A stretch of DNA of 43,131 bases. Source: Sphaeroforma sirkka. Lineage: Eukaryota; Opisthokonta; Ichthyosporea; Ichthyophonida. Made by a program: the position numbers and the translations under genes. Within the stretch, counting starts at the first letter, position 1. Each line of letters opens with the position of its first letter. Positions 11,301-21,705 of the stretch are shown piece by piece. Location: contig LUCW03000273.1 of the NCBI GenBank assembly GCA_001586965.3, positions 1 through 43,131 of the forward strand. Direction: 5' to 3'. The notes beneath the pieces are model-generated. The model saw only the letters and a program-made list of their open reading frames with translations. It did not search any database and had not been told where the DNA came from.

Positions 11301-14300
11301 TAGGTGCCTGTCGGCGTGGTATGGGTTCGAGGAGCTCTTCTAGTTCTGTGGGGTCTATTGGTGCAAGTGGCGATTGGATACCGCCTATGTATAGGCCCAA
11401 GCCTTTCAACATATCTTGCCCCACTATAACATCTATACCCGTCGGCAAGTTCATCAATTCTAATGAACCGTCGATAATTCTGGTACCGTACCTTATAGGT
11501 ACCACTTCCGTCGTCCCCAGTCGAGGAGTTCGCACCGCCTTGTCAGCTAAATATATAAATGACCCAGGTGGTGCCGGAGTTATTGGTCGGCCAAGGAGGT
11601 CTGCGGATCTCTGTGAGATACAACTTCTATTTGCTCCCGTGTCTATCAAGGCTTTGAACGTACGTCCGTTGATTTGTACTTGAATATAGACTCGGTTGTC
11701 TGACGTCAGCAATGGGTCTTGTATTGCCATCACTGCTCCAATCGTGGTAACAAATATGAAGCTCCTATCCGACTCAGACACCCTCACCTCTCATGCATGA
11801 TCGGCTACCGACTCCCACGTGTCATAGGTGTGGTTTGGTGGTGACGTCATGTGCTCGAAGTCTTCGTAAAGGATCGTGTTGATATGAATCTCTGTAGCTT
11901 CCGATGGTGGAGCCAAGTCTTCGTCCTGTGTAATCGCATTCACCTGTACTTGAGGCGTCGGACGTATTGTAACTACGTCTCTAGTCTGGGATGTATTCTG
12001 CCCCTGTCCTGCGGTTGACGTTGTGGACGGTCTGTGTACCGATTGTACGTCCCTCAAAGGACGGTTGTTGTCGTATAGCCTTGCCCGACCCTCTGCGCTC
12101 ACCGCTTGCGACGCCCTGAAATGGTGACACCGTGGGATGTGCCTACCACCTGGTGGCGCCTGTGCCTGGCACCCCGCACAAGTCGTTGGTACCGTAGGTT
12201 GGGGCCGTTGAGTCCAATTCTGCGTTTGTCGTCTACTCGTCTGTAGGTTGGGGCGGCTATTGGTGTGGTCGCGACTTCCATTGGTCGTCGGGCCCTCGCG
12301 GTTGTTGCGACCCTGGAAACGTGCTGCCGTACGTTGCTGTGCATCCTGAATGTCAGGGCTCAACAGTTGTATAAGCTCGTGTGTCTCCATCAGTTGCCAT
12401 TTGGGATGCAACTGTAGAGTACGTACGTTCATACGTACGGCCGTTGAGAGCTTCTTCTAACAGTTGTACAATGCAGTGGTTCACTAAATTCTGTTGGAAG
12501 TCGGCATCTGTCTGGCACCGTTCACGTGCCCTCCTGTGGTTCTCCATGAGCTGCGTCATTTGTTCCATAAGAGGAGTGTGCATGTTCCGACTTTGGCCCT
12601 TGGCTAACTTGCGAAACGCGGGATCGACAGTGGCTTGTGTTTCGTGCGAACAGATCTGTTCGATCTGTAGTTGAGGTGTGCATGTCTTCAACCGTTCAGA
12701 GTTGTCGCGGATGTAGTCCAGCGTTGACTTCTCCGCCTTGAAGTAAGATAGTACCTTATGAAACCATGTAAGGTTCCAACTCTCGTCCAGCCCTGCGATT
12801 TGTGCGTTCTTGAACGTCTCGAGGAGAGCCCCTCTTGTGTCCCGTTCCATGATATCATGTAGGTAGTATCTGTTCGACGGCCAATCAGGCCACGTACGTG
12901 GTGAAGGTACGTGACGCTTCTCTACCGGTCGGGACTCTAATGTAGCTCGAAGTGTCTCAATCACGCCCCGAAGAGCTTCAGCTCGAGCCGTGTTATTCTC
13001 CTCGATTGCTTGGCATAGCTCGTCACTTAACTGTAGTATCCGTGCGTGTAGCGCCTGTCGCCTTTTCTCGATACTAGCCGGTGTGGGCGGAGGCACTGTT
13101 GTCTCCTTCTCTTGTCGTTTATGTGTCTGTACATATTCACTGGGCGCTTCTTTCTCGCCCCACTGACGTTGCTGTTGTTGGCGCAGGTTCGTACTTAATC
13201 GGTCCTGTCTATTCTTCACCGCCTGCTTACCTTGAGGATTCTGTCTGGCTAATACTTGTTCATGTGCGAACTCTTGAAAAGTTGGTGTGTTCTCACTGGC
13301 AGACAGAGTATCATCCTCCTCGGTTGAACTGTCCTCTGACCCTGGTGATTTGTACCCAAGTCCATAAAACGGACGCTCACAGCCTTGAATTCGGAAGGTA
13401 GGGTTGTCTTCGTCCTCTGGTACTGCCTGTACCCGTTCGTGTGCGTCAGAAGAACTCTCCTTAGCGGCCGGCCCTATTGTAGTTCGTCCGGCGTTTATGC
13501 GCTGTAACCTCTGTTCGTATTTTTTCAAAGAGAGACTGCTGTTGTGTCATCAGCTCCGTGAGTTTCTGAGCTGACGATTGTTCCCGTGCCGTTTCCTTGT
13601 TGTTGGTACGGTTCCGGTGACGCTTCCGCTTGTTAGGTGGGAGGCGTGGTGGGTCATTACTGGGAAATAAGGCCCCTGGAGTATCCAGAGACGAACGAGG
13701 GGACAGCCCTTCACTGGCTACCTGTTCACCAATAAAAGTCTGACTACTGTCCGCACGCAGGTTGGGTACTTCCTTGGTCTCACCCTCGAATATGACATCC
13801 TCGTCAGATTGTGCAGGTCCATTTTGTTTGCTGTTGGTGGCTGCTTGTCGTCCGCGGAAATAATATGTGGAGCCCCAAGATGTGTCTGTTGTTGCCCTCC
13901 AGTGCCTGACCTGAGTGCGGAGCGGAGCGTTCCGTATGGGACTGACGACGTTTAGTTCCACGTCGGTCGATATCATCTTCCTTGCGGCGCTCAGGATTCA
14001 AGAGTTGCTGTCTACGACTTTGGGGGGGTAGGACATGGTTGGTGAGTTGTTTGTCAATGGAGAACTAGAAATGTGTGCGAATGAACTGATAGAGTACTGA
14101 ATATAAATATCCATTTTCTATTAAATTTCATCCTTCAAACACATAACGTCTCGACATCGATCTCCGAGGAACTCGTGGGTTCCCTCGTGACTGTTTTATT
14201 TCCTACACTAACATAAGTAGTGTGGATAGTCTATATACTCTAACACTACCAGCTGTCTTACTCTTCATCCCACAATAACATATGGTTGAGTGCCTCATTA

Positions 14301-15192
14301 GTCGGAGCCACTTCTTGTTCTACTCCTCGCCAGCTCTTACTCCGGCCTAATGACGGCCTATTCGCAGGACCCTGTTGGGAACTTCCCTCATGGCTCCTCT
14401 TTTACTCTTCTTACCCGTGATGTCCTTGTCATGTGCTGTTGCGGTTGTTGGAATATGCTTCTTGATCTAAGAACGATTGCTCGTTATTGCACTCCTAAAC
14501 TAAGCTGCCGTCAACCACACCTTCTGTGCATACTGTTGATCCTCTCCGTTGACCTGATTTATCTGTACTCACACATGTCTACTTATCTGTGGATTCTGAC
14601 TGATTGTCTGATTTCGTCATTTGATCGTCGTGAGACTTTCCTTGTTGAGCCTGGTTAATGTTCTGCTTGATTGGAATGTTCGCTCTTCGGGTTCACTCGT
14701 ATTAGTAGATTCTTTTTCTTCATCCTCGTCGTCCACACGTCGTTAATCCAATCTAAATCGTTCAATTCAATCTAAATCGTTCGGATAATCTAAATCGTTC
14801 AATTTGATGCGACATTCTCTGTTCGCATTGTCTTTCAATTGTTATACTTATAACAAAAAAATATGTGCCAGCTACTGACTAATTCATATTCTGTAGCTTT
14901 CTCTGTAATTACTAATAAACTAACAACTTCTATGGTAAGTTAAAATGTAGTAAGTATACGCGAGATAACTGTATCTCAACGTTCTCTCCTCCTCAGGGAG
15001 GGGACGTTGTTCATTTATTAGTAATTATAAACAGTAATCCTAAAATGACTGACTCTTAAATGAGTCATTAGTCATGTGCTGTAAAACCAGCAAAACCCTA
15101 AAACCCAGTTTATCAGATTATTCTGATAAACTGTAAAAACTGTAATAAACCTAAAATAATCAAATAAATATAAGTACTTGTATTCTGACCAC
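8366..15192 (-). mobile_element. Ty3/gypsy chromovirus fossil, right unit
   Basis: Second, nearly identical minus-strand copy of the same chromovirus. Parts in element order: 5' non-coding region (about 14040-15192), gag (about 11790-14000), protease and reverse transcriptase (about 10545-11787), RNase H (about 9885-10275), methyltransferase-like domain (about 9445-9840, NPPW at 9661-9672) and integrase (about 8366-9430). The chromodomain end is absent here: the unit stops in the integrase where it meets the 5' terminus of the left unit. At the other side its TGTGGTCAG terminus abuts a LINE. The element is broken, with roughly eight to ten interruptions, and is recent judged by its similarity to the left unit. 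Confidence 0.9.
14903..15133. repeat. Cluster of inverted repeats near the chromovirus 5' end (right unit)
   Basis: Same series of hairpins as at 8071-8304, including the perfect 12-base stem at 15106-15133 and the outer inverted repeat containing TAATTACTAATAAA and its complement. Retention in both units with little change is expected from their recent common origin. Confidence 0.8.
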
Positions 15193-17289
15193 AGCGCGCG
15201 GAGGCATTTGATCCAGTTTTCGGGCATTCCAGCGTGGCGCAGAAGTACCCATAGGCGTGGGAGAGCAACCTTGTCGTATGCCTTGGTTATGTCCAGACAG
15301 ACGTCGTTCCACTCCTCTTCTGACTGTGCCGCAGATTCCATGGCGGCAAGTGCTTGGGTATGACAGGAGTACTGTGATTTGAAACCAGCTTGGGTAGCAT
15401 GGGTAGCAGAGCCGGGGTGGCTCGTAATCAGATTAAGAAAGCACTTTTCAAAGATGCGTCTGACTATTTGCGTAAGCGTGATGGGGCGGAAGTCGGCGGG
15501 GGATGTGATATCTGCATCGGCTTTCTTTGGGTGCGCTGTCTAGAGGCTACAGTTCAGGGCTGCAGGGAAGGTACCCGCCTTCAGTAGCTCAGTGAATGCT
15601 TCGGCAAGGAGTCTAATCAGTGGGCTATTGGCGTCGGGGCGTCCTAATGTCCGGCGTTCGGTAGAGCGCTCCACTGCGGCCTTCAAGAGAAGAATGTGGA
15701 TTCCGTCGTGGCCAGGTCCCTTATTGGGATAGCGTAGTATTGCCTCCATTACATCGTCGGGGCGTATGGTGGAAGTGACATCAGGAGAGGGTTTGGTATC
15801 TGGTGGAACCACGTACGGGTTTGTAGAGTTGAATAAGGTCTCAAAGTAGCCAGCGAGGGTAGCGCCTGTATCATCGGTACCCGGTATGCAGGGTTGGCGC
15901 GGAGACCGTCAGTTTGGTACGCAATATCTTTGAACATTTGAGCATTGCTTTGGGCGGTTAGACGTAGGCGGAATGAGTGGTTTGGCAGCCGCTGAACCTA
16001 GGGTCTGTTTAAGTCATAATAGACCCCTCCAAAGATTTGTGGGTTAGTGGCATAGCGCCAGATGCGGTCGAGAATCCGTAGCAGCCCTTCCGCTGGTCCA
16101 TGTAAAGTGAGATACGACCGTAGCAGGTTCTGATGCGCCCGGATTTCGGCTTGGAATAGTCGCGCGCGAGATTTGTTACGTAGGTGATACAGTCGATGGC
16201 GATATCGGCTATATCCATGAGAGGGGAGACGTTGGTCCGGAGGCGGCGGCATTACTGGCATTTGTTGGGGCCGATGGATTTGATTCGTGGGAAATATCTG
16301 GAGATCGAGTCCAAAGGTGTGGTCACCACAGACTGTTTAAGTCATAATAGACCCCTCCAAAGATTTGTGGGTTAGTGGCATAGCGCCAGATACGGTCGAG
16401 GATCCGTAGCAGTCCTTCCGCCGGTCCATGTAAAGTGAGATACGACCGTAGTAAGCTCTGATGCGCCCGGATTTCGGCTTGGAATAGTCGCGTGCGGGAT
16501 TTGTTGCGTAGGTGATACAGTCGATGGCGATATCGGTTATATCCATGGGAGGGGAGGCGTTGGTTAGGAGGCGGCGGCTTTGCTGGCATATGTTGGGGCC
16601 GATGGATTTGATTCGTGGGAAGTATCTGAAGATCGAGTCCAAAGGTGTGGTCACCACAGAAACCGTAGTTCGTCAGCTTATACGTTTGGAGGGAGGCGGG
16701 GGTGGTAGGTCGATTATACGCATGTTCTGTACCAGTTGAGCAGCCAGCATAGAGGTAGTCCAAGTGCCACGTATTACGCAGAGTAATCTCAATCGTTTTC
16801 AAACGTAGTCCGTGATTTTTAGATGCGTGGCCATACTTCCGGGCTTTGAAGTTGAAATCTCCCCACACGACATCTGGTTGGAAACCGCCGATCTCGGGGG
16901 GGATTCATGTGTCGCCTGATGTCTTCTTCAGTAAGTGATTTGAGTGGAAAGTAGAACACGGCCATATGAACGCCAAAGCACACAAAAAACACCGCATACG
17001 GTGAAGAGTGTACAAGTTGAAAATTCGATGGGTGGTGCTTGGAAAAGATACCAATACCACAGTGTGAAGGGTGTAAGATATTATGCCGTGTAGTGTGATG
17101 TAGTATATGATAGCGTGTGTTCGAGCGTATATGATTAAGAAATGTGGTGTTACGCCAGGTTTCAACCACACACATAACATCAACCTGACTTAAAATAGAT
17201 ATAACGTTCAAACACTTATCTGTATGTGCTGCGTTGTCCATGTTAAGTCCTTGTGGGTTGAAGAGCGTCATCCTCATTGGTCCTAACAT
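15193..17289 (-). pseudogene. LINE ORF2 (endonuclease and partial reverse transcriptase), degraded
   Basis: Starts at the ATG 17287-17289, which overlaps the ORF1 stop (ATGTTAG), suggesting termination-reinitiation. Endonuclease/exonuclease/phosphatase motifs: VMCVVETWRN (catalytic Glu region), GIGIFSK, WGDFN and GDHTFGLDL (His end). The frame shifts near 16900 at a run of G, between the first and second halves of the endonuclease. A 328-base duplication then repeats the linker. RT shows NKGPGHDGI (about 15700), FRPITLTQIVRRIFEK (about 15450-15500) and CLDITKAYDKV (about 15270-15300), with further frame changes near 15540. The catalytic DD box and everything after it are missing because the element is cut at 15193. 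Confidence 0.85.
16005..16660. repeat. 328-base tandem duplication inside the LINE
   Basis: Two copies in direct tandem, 16005-16332 and 16333-16660, with a period of exactly 328 bases. Both start CTGTTTAAGTCATAATAG and both end with GTGTGGTCACCACAGA. I see scattered substitutions, by eye roughly one in twenty, so the duplication is not an assembly echo of identical reads. It duplicates the segment between endonuclease and RT, including the peptide NKSR(A/T)RLFQAEIRAHQ. Confidence 0.9.
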
Positions 17290-18656
17290 TGTTCATCATC
17301 GGTCAATACTACTGGGCTGTCTTCTTTAACGATGTCAGCCATTTCTATATCATTGCCTGTCGTCGAAGAGTCTGTCGTGGAAAGCTGAGGCTGCGTATTG
17401 CTATCCATCGTGTCGGATGATTGTGTCGGGAAGATCGTTGGTATATGAAGTCGTCTGGATTTCGCACTCGCTGATTCTTTAGCGTTTGCCGGGATTCGCG
17501 GGTTTGGTGAGAAGAGGTTTGCATCATGCTTTTCTTGGTAAGCCTTCTGGAGACGATCCGCGGTAGAGTGGAGGATGTCTGTGTTAGTAGAGTTGACAAG
17601 TGGGCTCAGTAGTTCATCCATGCTGCGGGCAAGAATTTTTGGCGCACGTTCATGTGTGCAGCGGGCCTCCCGCTTGGTGCGGAGATAGTGAATTAAAGCT
17701 GCCTTCGTAGCGTCGGGATGTTGTTGGGAGCGGGGGTCGATGTTTTCATCAAGCTGCCATTTCCACGTAAGTGCTGCATGTCGTTTCACCTGGGCGACAG
17801 TGTCGCTAGGAACACAAAGGCGGATGAAACTGGTGAAGCTTCCGCGGCGATTTGACTGAGATACCGATTTAGACGGAAGATACCAGAGAAAGTGGTGGCG
17901 ATTGAGGACTGGTTGGGCATGCCAGTATTTCTCAAATACTGATTGGGATGGGGGCTTGCCGTTAGGGAAAATTGTTCGGAAGAAGAGCCATACCGGAGTC
18001 ATGTCATCCATTTCATGAAGAGTTTTGTCCGGCATCGGGCGGCCCACCACTTTCGTCAAAAGGTGTTCGGGTACTGGCGGCTGCGGCTGGGACTGAGAAG
18101 CTGGTGGAGTCGGGCGCTTTTTAGGGCTCGGTTTTGCAGGTTTGTCCACTTTTGAGCGGTAGCTGGGAGGCTCACTGCTGCTATTGGGCGCCTGTGACCG
18201 CGGTCTTTTTGCAGGCGGAGCAGGCGGGCTTGTGGAGCCAAATCGGAAAGTGTCAGGTGTGTCTTTATCTATAGGTGCACGGGTTTGGGATTTAAGGTCC
18301 CGGAGTTCGGATTCAAGGTTGTTTGTTTTTGCACAGAGGTTAGTGAGCATTCGGTGTATGGTTAATTTCCATTGGTCATCAGTCAAAGGCTCCTTGGAGA
18401 TGGGCTCATCATTGTTCGGGGTTGTTAGAGCCGGTCTCAAAATTTGATTGAGATTGGCCTGTAGAATACTGACCTGGGCAGAGAGGTTTGTGATCGATTT
18501 TTGTATGTCCAATTTCCATTGGTCATTGGATAAGGAGTCGTTGGTTACGAACGGCTGGCACGACATTTTTCGCGGATGAGGGACTGTGGGACTGTGGGAG
18601 TGTGGGTCCCCAGACTCCCTACTGGATTTATTTTTAAACCAAAATTGAAAATCCAA
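17283..18656 (-). CDS. LINE ORF1 protein
   Basis: Open frame of 457 residues, intact. The N-terminal third holds two related modules, QWKLDIQKSITNLSAQ and QWKLTIHRMLTNLCAK, each predicted to be a short amphipathic helix able to form a coiled coil. A Pro/Ser/Lys-rich linker (SPPAPPAKRPRS, KPSPKKRPTPPAS) follows. A globular region (from about residue 210, MDDMTPVWLFFRTIFP to TWKWQL) and a Ser/Thr-rich acidic tail complete it. No CCHC knuckle is visible. Position just upstream of the endonuclease identifies it as ORF1, which in LINEs binds the element RNA. The start ATG at 18656 is the first in frame. I do not recognise the globular domain. Confidence 0.75.
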   Translation of the reverse strand: MDFQFWFKNKSSRESGDPHSHSPTVPHPRKMSCQPFVTNDSLSNDQWKLDIQKSITNLSAQVSILQANLNQILRPALTTPNNDEPISKEPLTDDQWKLTIHRMLTNLCAKTNNLESELRDLKSQTRAPIDKDTPDTFRFGSTSPPAPPAKRPRSQAPNSSSEPPSYRSKVDKPAKPSPKKRPTPPASQSQPQPPVPEHLLTKVVGRPMPDKTLHEMDDMTPVWLFFRTIFPNGKPPSQSVFEKYWHAQPVLNRHHFLWYLPSKSVSQSNRRGSFTSFIRLCVPSDTVAQVKRHAALTWKWQLDENIDPRSQQHPDATKAALIHYLRTKREARCTHERAPKILARSMDELLSPLVNSTNTDILHSTADRLQKAYQEKHDANLFSPNPRIPANAKESASAKSRRLHIPTIFPTQSSDTMDSNTQPQLSTTDSSTTGNDIEMADIVKEDSPVVLTDDEQC

Positions 18657-18700
18657 ATTTCAAGTCAACGTTTTGGTGGGGTCTGAGGGTTTTTTGAAAG

Positions 18701-19228
18701 TGGCATTCAGTTCTACGCTGGTGACCTACTGGTCACCGAGATTTACGTTTTGGAGACAAAAATTTGAATCAAAGGTCCGTCGTGAAAAATAAATATGGGA
18801 AAGTGAAAAATAAATATGTGATTCTAGTGCCACACACTCTTTCTCACAAACACAAAAACACATGACGCGGATTTCGAATTTGACGGCAAATGTCTGTCTC
18901 GATATTCTGTTTTTGATTTATTTTAATATATATTTTTTATAGTTATTTTATTCTCACCTGCGACCACTAAGTCTGCCGCTCTCGCCTGCGACTCAATTAC
19001 AAAAGTTAGGCTATGTTTTTGTTCTTCAAAAATTACACAATATCAATGGCGCAGAGGCAAAGATGTGTGACTATCCAAGATAATGCTTTTTTGGGCACAG
19101 GTACTATTCTCTCTGCAGTGGTTTTTTTTAAGAAACATATACGTATTTATTTACACATATATACATATATAATGTATTTATTGACACATATATACATAAA
19201 TAAATATATATATACATATACATTTATA

Positions 19229-19289
<61 letters not shown>

Positions 19290-19770
19290 CAGGCAAGAGC
19301 GTCAGGCTTAAGACGAGTCGCAGATGAAAACGGCAGGTTTAGCTGTCGCAGGCGAGAGCCTCAGCCTTACTTGTCACAGGCAACAATCGCAGTCATAGTG
19401 GTCAAAAGACCCGGTCTTAGTCGTAGTGGTAGCAGTCTTAATAAATCTCTTTATTATTGAATAACCATTGTCCAAATTCTAACTACTAATCTTACGCGTG
19501 TGTAGGTATAAAAGTAAAATCTAATGCTGAAGATAGCTGCACGGTTTGGTTCTCAGCTAAATGAATAGAAAAAGGGCTGTATCGACATACGAAAGAGGAG
19601 ACAAATCATACTTGTACAGCTAAAAGTTACCAACGAACCCGTAAAAGAGATATCAAAAATATATCGTATTACTGGAATTTTGTTTGCATATATTTTGTGT
19701 TAGTACTGTTCATGCCAAATTGATGTAGTCGGACTTTGCCAACCTGACTCTATTTCTGTTTTATTTGCAG
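18701..19770. other. AT-rich stretch without a recognisable gene
   Basis: Upstream of the LINE the sequence is AT-rich and contains the microsatellite at 19137-19289. Copies of a GTCGCAGGC(G/A) motif appear near 19300-19380 (CAGGCAAGAGCGTCAG, CAGGCGAGAGCCTCAG) as a weak short repeat. No open frame has codon use or motifs that I would support. Confidence 0.5.
19137..19289. repeat. TA-rich microsatellite
   Basis: Interrupted TA/TATACA repeats from 19137, ending in an essentially pure (TA)n run to 19289. The peptide frames across it (YIYIYIY) are artefacts of the repeat. Confidence 0.95.
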
Positions 19771-19938
19771 AGTACAACATGAAGATACTCAAAACCGGCG
19801 AAACTTTGAAAGTGTTAGACATGTATACTGTCCCACAATCTAAGCCAGCCAAGCATCTTGATTCTGCTTTACAAGCGCACGCAGGGTTGATACTCAAACC
19901 ATCACAATTGAAAGGGCATGTGAGAATAGTATCAAACG
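19771..19938 (+). other. Orphan internal exon of an unrecognised gene
   Basis: A 168-base open segment bounded by a strong acceptor (CTATTTCTGTTTTATTTGCAG, ending at 19770) and a donor (GTACGT from 19939). It is a symmetric phase-1 exon of about 55 residues (YNMKILKTGETLKVLDMY, then PQSKPAKHLDSALQAHAGL). The product is not recognised. Just 24 bases after the donor a chromovirus fragment begins (19963), so if this was a gene its intron has been hit by the insertion. It could be an upstream exon of the protease gene at 22605-23435, but the phases I tried do not join cleanly. Chance occurrence is possible. Confidence 0.4.
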
Positions 19939-19962
19939 GTACGTTATTAAAACAGTTGCAGC

Positions 19963-20244
19963 TGTAGTAAACACATCAAAATACGATACTAAAACCTACT
20001 GAGTCTCCCTGAGGCTCAGTGCGGTGTATTTATTCTTATATTTGATTGTCTACGTGGTCTACAAATAATTCACCTCGTGTGAATTAATTGTAAACTAATT
20101 CTAACTCCACACTGATAGTGGTTTAAGGGGACTTTTACCACACTCCCTCAAGCTCAAGTGTCACCAGTGATTGAAGAGCTTCAAAAAATAAATGACCTCT
20201 TAAACTATTGAAAATTAAACATATAAAACTAGTAGTGTAAATTA

Positions 20245-20280
<36 letters not shown>

Positions 20281-21489
20281 GTGAAATCCTTCTGCTGAGT
20301 AAGTTCGTGCCTTGGAAACTGGTCTTTTGAACCATCCCGGCTGTGCTGGTATATTTTCACCCCCCATAAGCTAGGGTATCCGCTGGAGTTATACTCGCCT
20401 ATAAGCTCGAGTTGTGGAATCGTCGTTCGCCTCTACACCGTGGTGAAATCTCACGAGGAGAGACAAAACTCCGATCCGGAAGTAGATGATAGACATCTAG
20501 TATTCATCAACGTAACGTTGAAATTATTGTTGTTGTGTCGCTTTCTTCTTCTGCCGAGTTTGCTCGGCTTTGTGGTATGCCGCGATGTCATTCGGATTGT
20601 CAAAAGCTTCGGCTGACTCCCAAGTTGGATCACCTTCCCGCCAGCGAAGCAAGTATTCTATATCCCCTGTGGAATCATTCTGTCTATGTCGAATGATGTA
20701 ACGGAACGAGGAACTATTCTGCCACATATGATCTTCTAAAGGCTTTTCGGTGGCTCTATGGACTAGTCGCAAAAGTTACACTCTAACTGGTTTACCTTTG
20801 AAAGTATCTGGAAGTGAACCGTCCTTGTGTGTCAGTTCATATCCTTGTCCCTGTCTGGCTTTGACAACGTATGGTCCAAACATTGGTCGCATTGCTTTGG
20901 TTGTGCGACCTTCGGACCGTACCAATACCACATCCCCTGGTTGAAAGGCGATAAAATCGTAAGCATGGAGGCGGTCAAACTGCCTGGATAGTGTGTCTGC
21001 GTATTTCTGCGTGACCTTGTAAAGCGTCGGCAAGATAGTGTCGTGCAAACGATCCAGCCGGTGTGCCCAAGCCTCATTGGTGACCGGCTGATTCCCGGAA
21101 GGTCATCCGTGAAGTCAGCAAACGGAACATGACGGCGACCGAAGTAAGCACTGAATGGTGCTGTCTTGTGTCGCCGAGATATTCGGAGGTTCTGGCACAG
21201 CATAATAAGTGGTAGTCGCACATCCCATGCCGTAGGCAAAGATTCACATAGCTTGCGAACTCCTTCGTGTATGTCTCTGTGTCTTCTCTCCGCTGCTCCC
21301 AGAACCTGAGGACGATATGGTGGCGACTTCGCATGCATCACTCCAACTTCTTGAGTTATTAATTTAACAATCTTGTTCGAAAACTCGCCTCCCTCGTCTG
21401 ATTGAATTTTCCTGGGAAAACCATGTTCCCCAAACACCTCCATAAAAACTCAGTAGGTTTTAGTATCGTATTTTGATGTGTTTACTACA
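19963..21489 (-). mobile_element. Chromovirus 3' fragment bounded by perfect 42-base inverted repeats
   Basis: A minus-strand piece of the same chromovirus family as at 800-15192, but clearly diverged. It contains the second half of the integrase (about 20780-21443) and a chromodomain (20524-20772, with YIIRHRQND, IEYLLRWREGDPTWE and AFDNPNDIAAYH). A 3' non-coding region (19963-20510) follows. The two outer edges, 19963-20004 and 21448-21489, are exact reverse complements, starting TGTAGTAAAC and ending GTTTACTACA. Gag, protease, RT and RNase H are absent. The coding part is broken, with about two or three interruptions. No target-site duplication is visible. Confidence 0.85.
20249..20274. 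repeat. (AT)n microsatellite
   Basis: A pure AT dinucleotide run of about 26 bases inside the 3' non-coding part of the chromovirus fragment. Confidence 0.95.
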
Positions 21490-21705
21490 CTATTCGGTTT
21501 TCTTAAAATATTGAATTGATGCTGATAAGGGAAGGAATTGAGATTGTTTGTTAATGATCGTGACTTAAAGAAAAAACTCAAATCAGTGACACCGTTCAGG
21601 ATTCGCCCCTACGGGAGATGCCAACGACTGATGGTCATCTGCCACGTATGTATATTCGGTTTCTTTAAAATATTGAATCGATGCTGATAAGAGAAGGAAT
21701 TGGAT
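21490..21705. repeat. Imperfect direct repeat next to the chromovirus fragment
   Basis: About 50 bases starting at 21491 (TATTCGGTTTTCTTAAAATA then TTGAATTGATGCTGATAAGG) recur at 21653 (TATTCGGTTTCTTTAAAATA then TTGAATCGATGCTGATAAGA). They differ at a handful of positions, period about 162. The first copy starts one base after the right inverted repeat of the fragment. Confidence 0.8.

Larger units (their letters stand above)
15193..18700 (-). mobile_element. LINE (non-LTR retrotransposon), cut off inside RT
   Basis: Two-ORF LINE on the minus strand: ORF1 (17283-18656), then ORF2 with an apurinic-type endonuclease and the N-terminal half of a reverse transcriptase. It ends abruptly at 15193, where the terminus of the right chromovirus unit begins, just after the RT segment PENWIKCLRALW. 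The rest of RT, the C-terminal domain and the 3' tail are not found on the far side of the chromoviruses, so a simple insertion is not the whole story. Bases 18657-18700 or a little beyond are its likely 5' leader. I cannot assign the clade. Confidence 0.88.
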
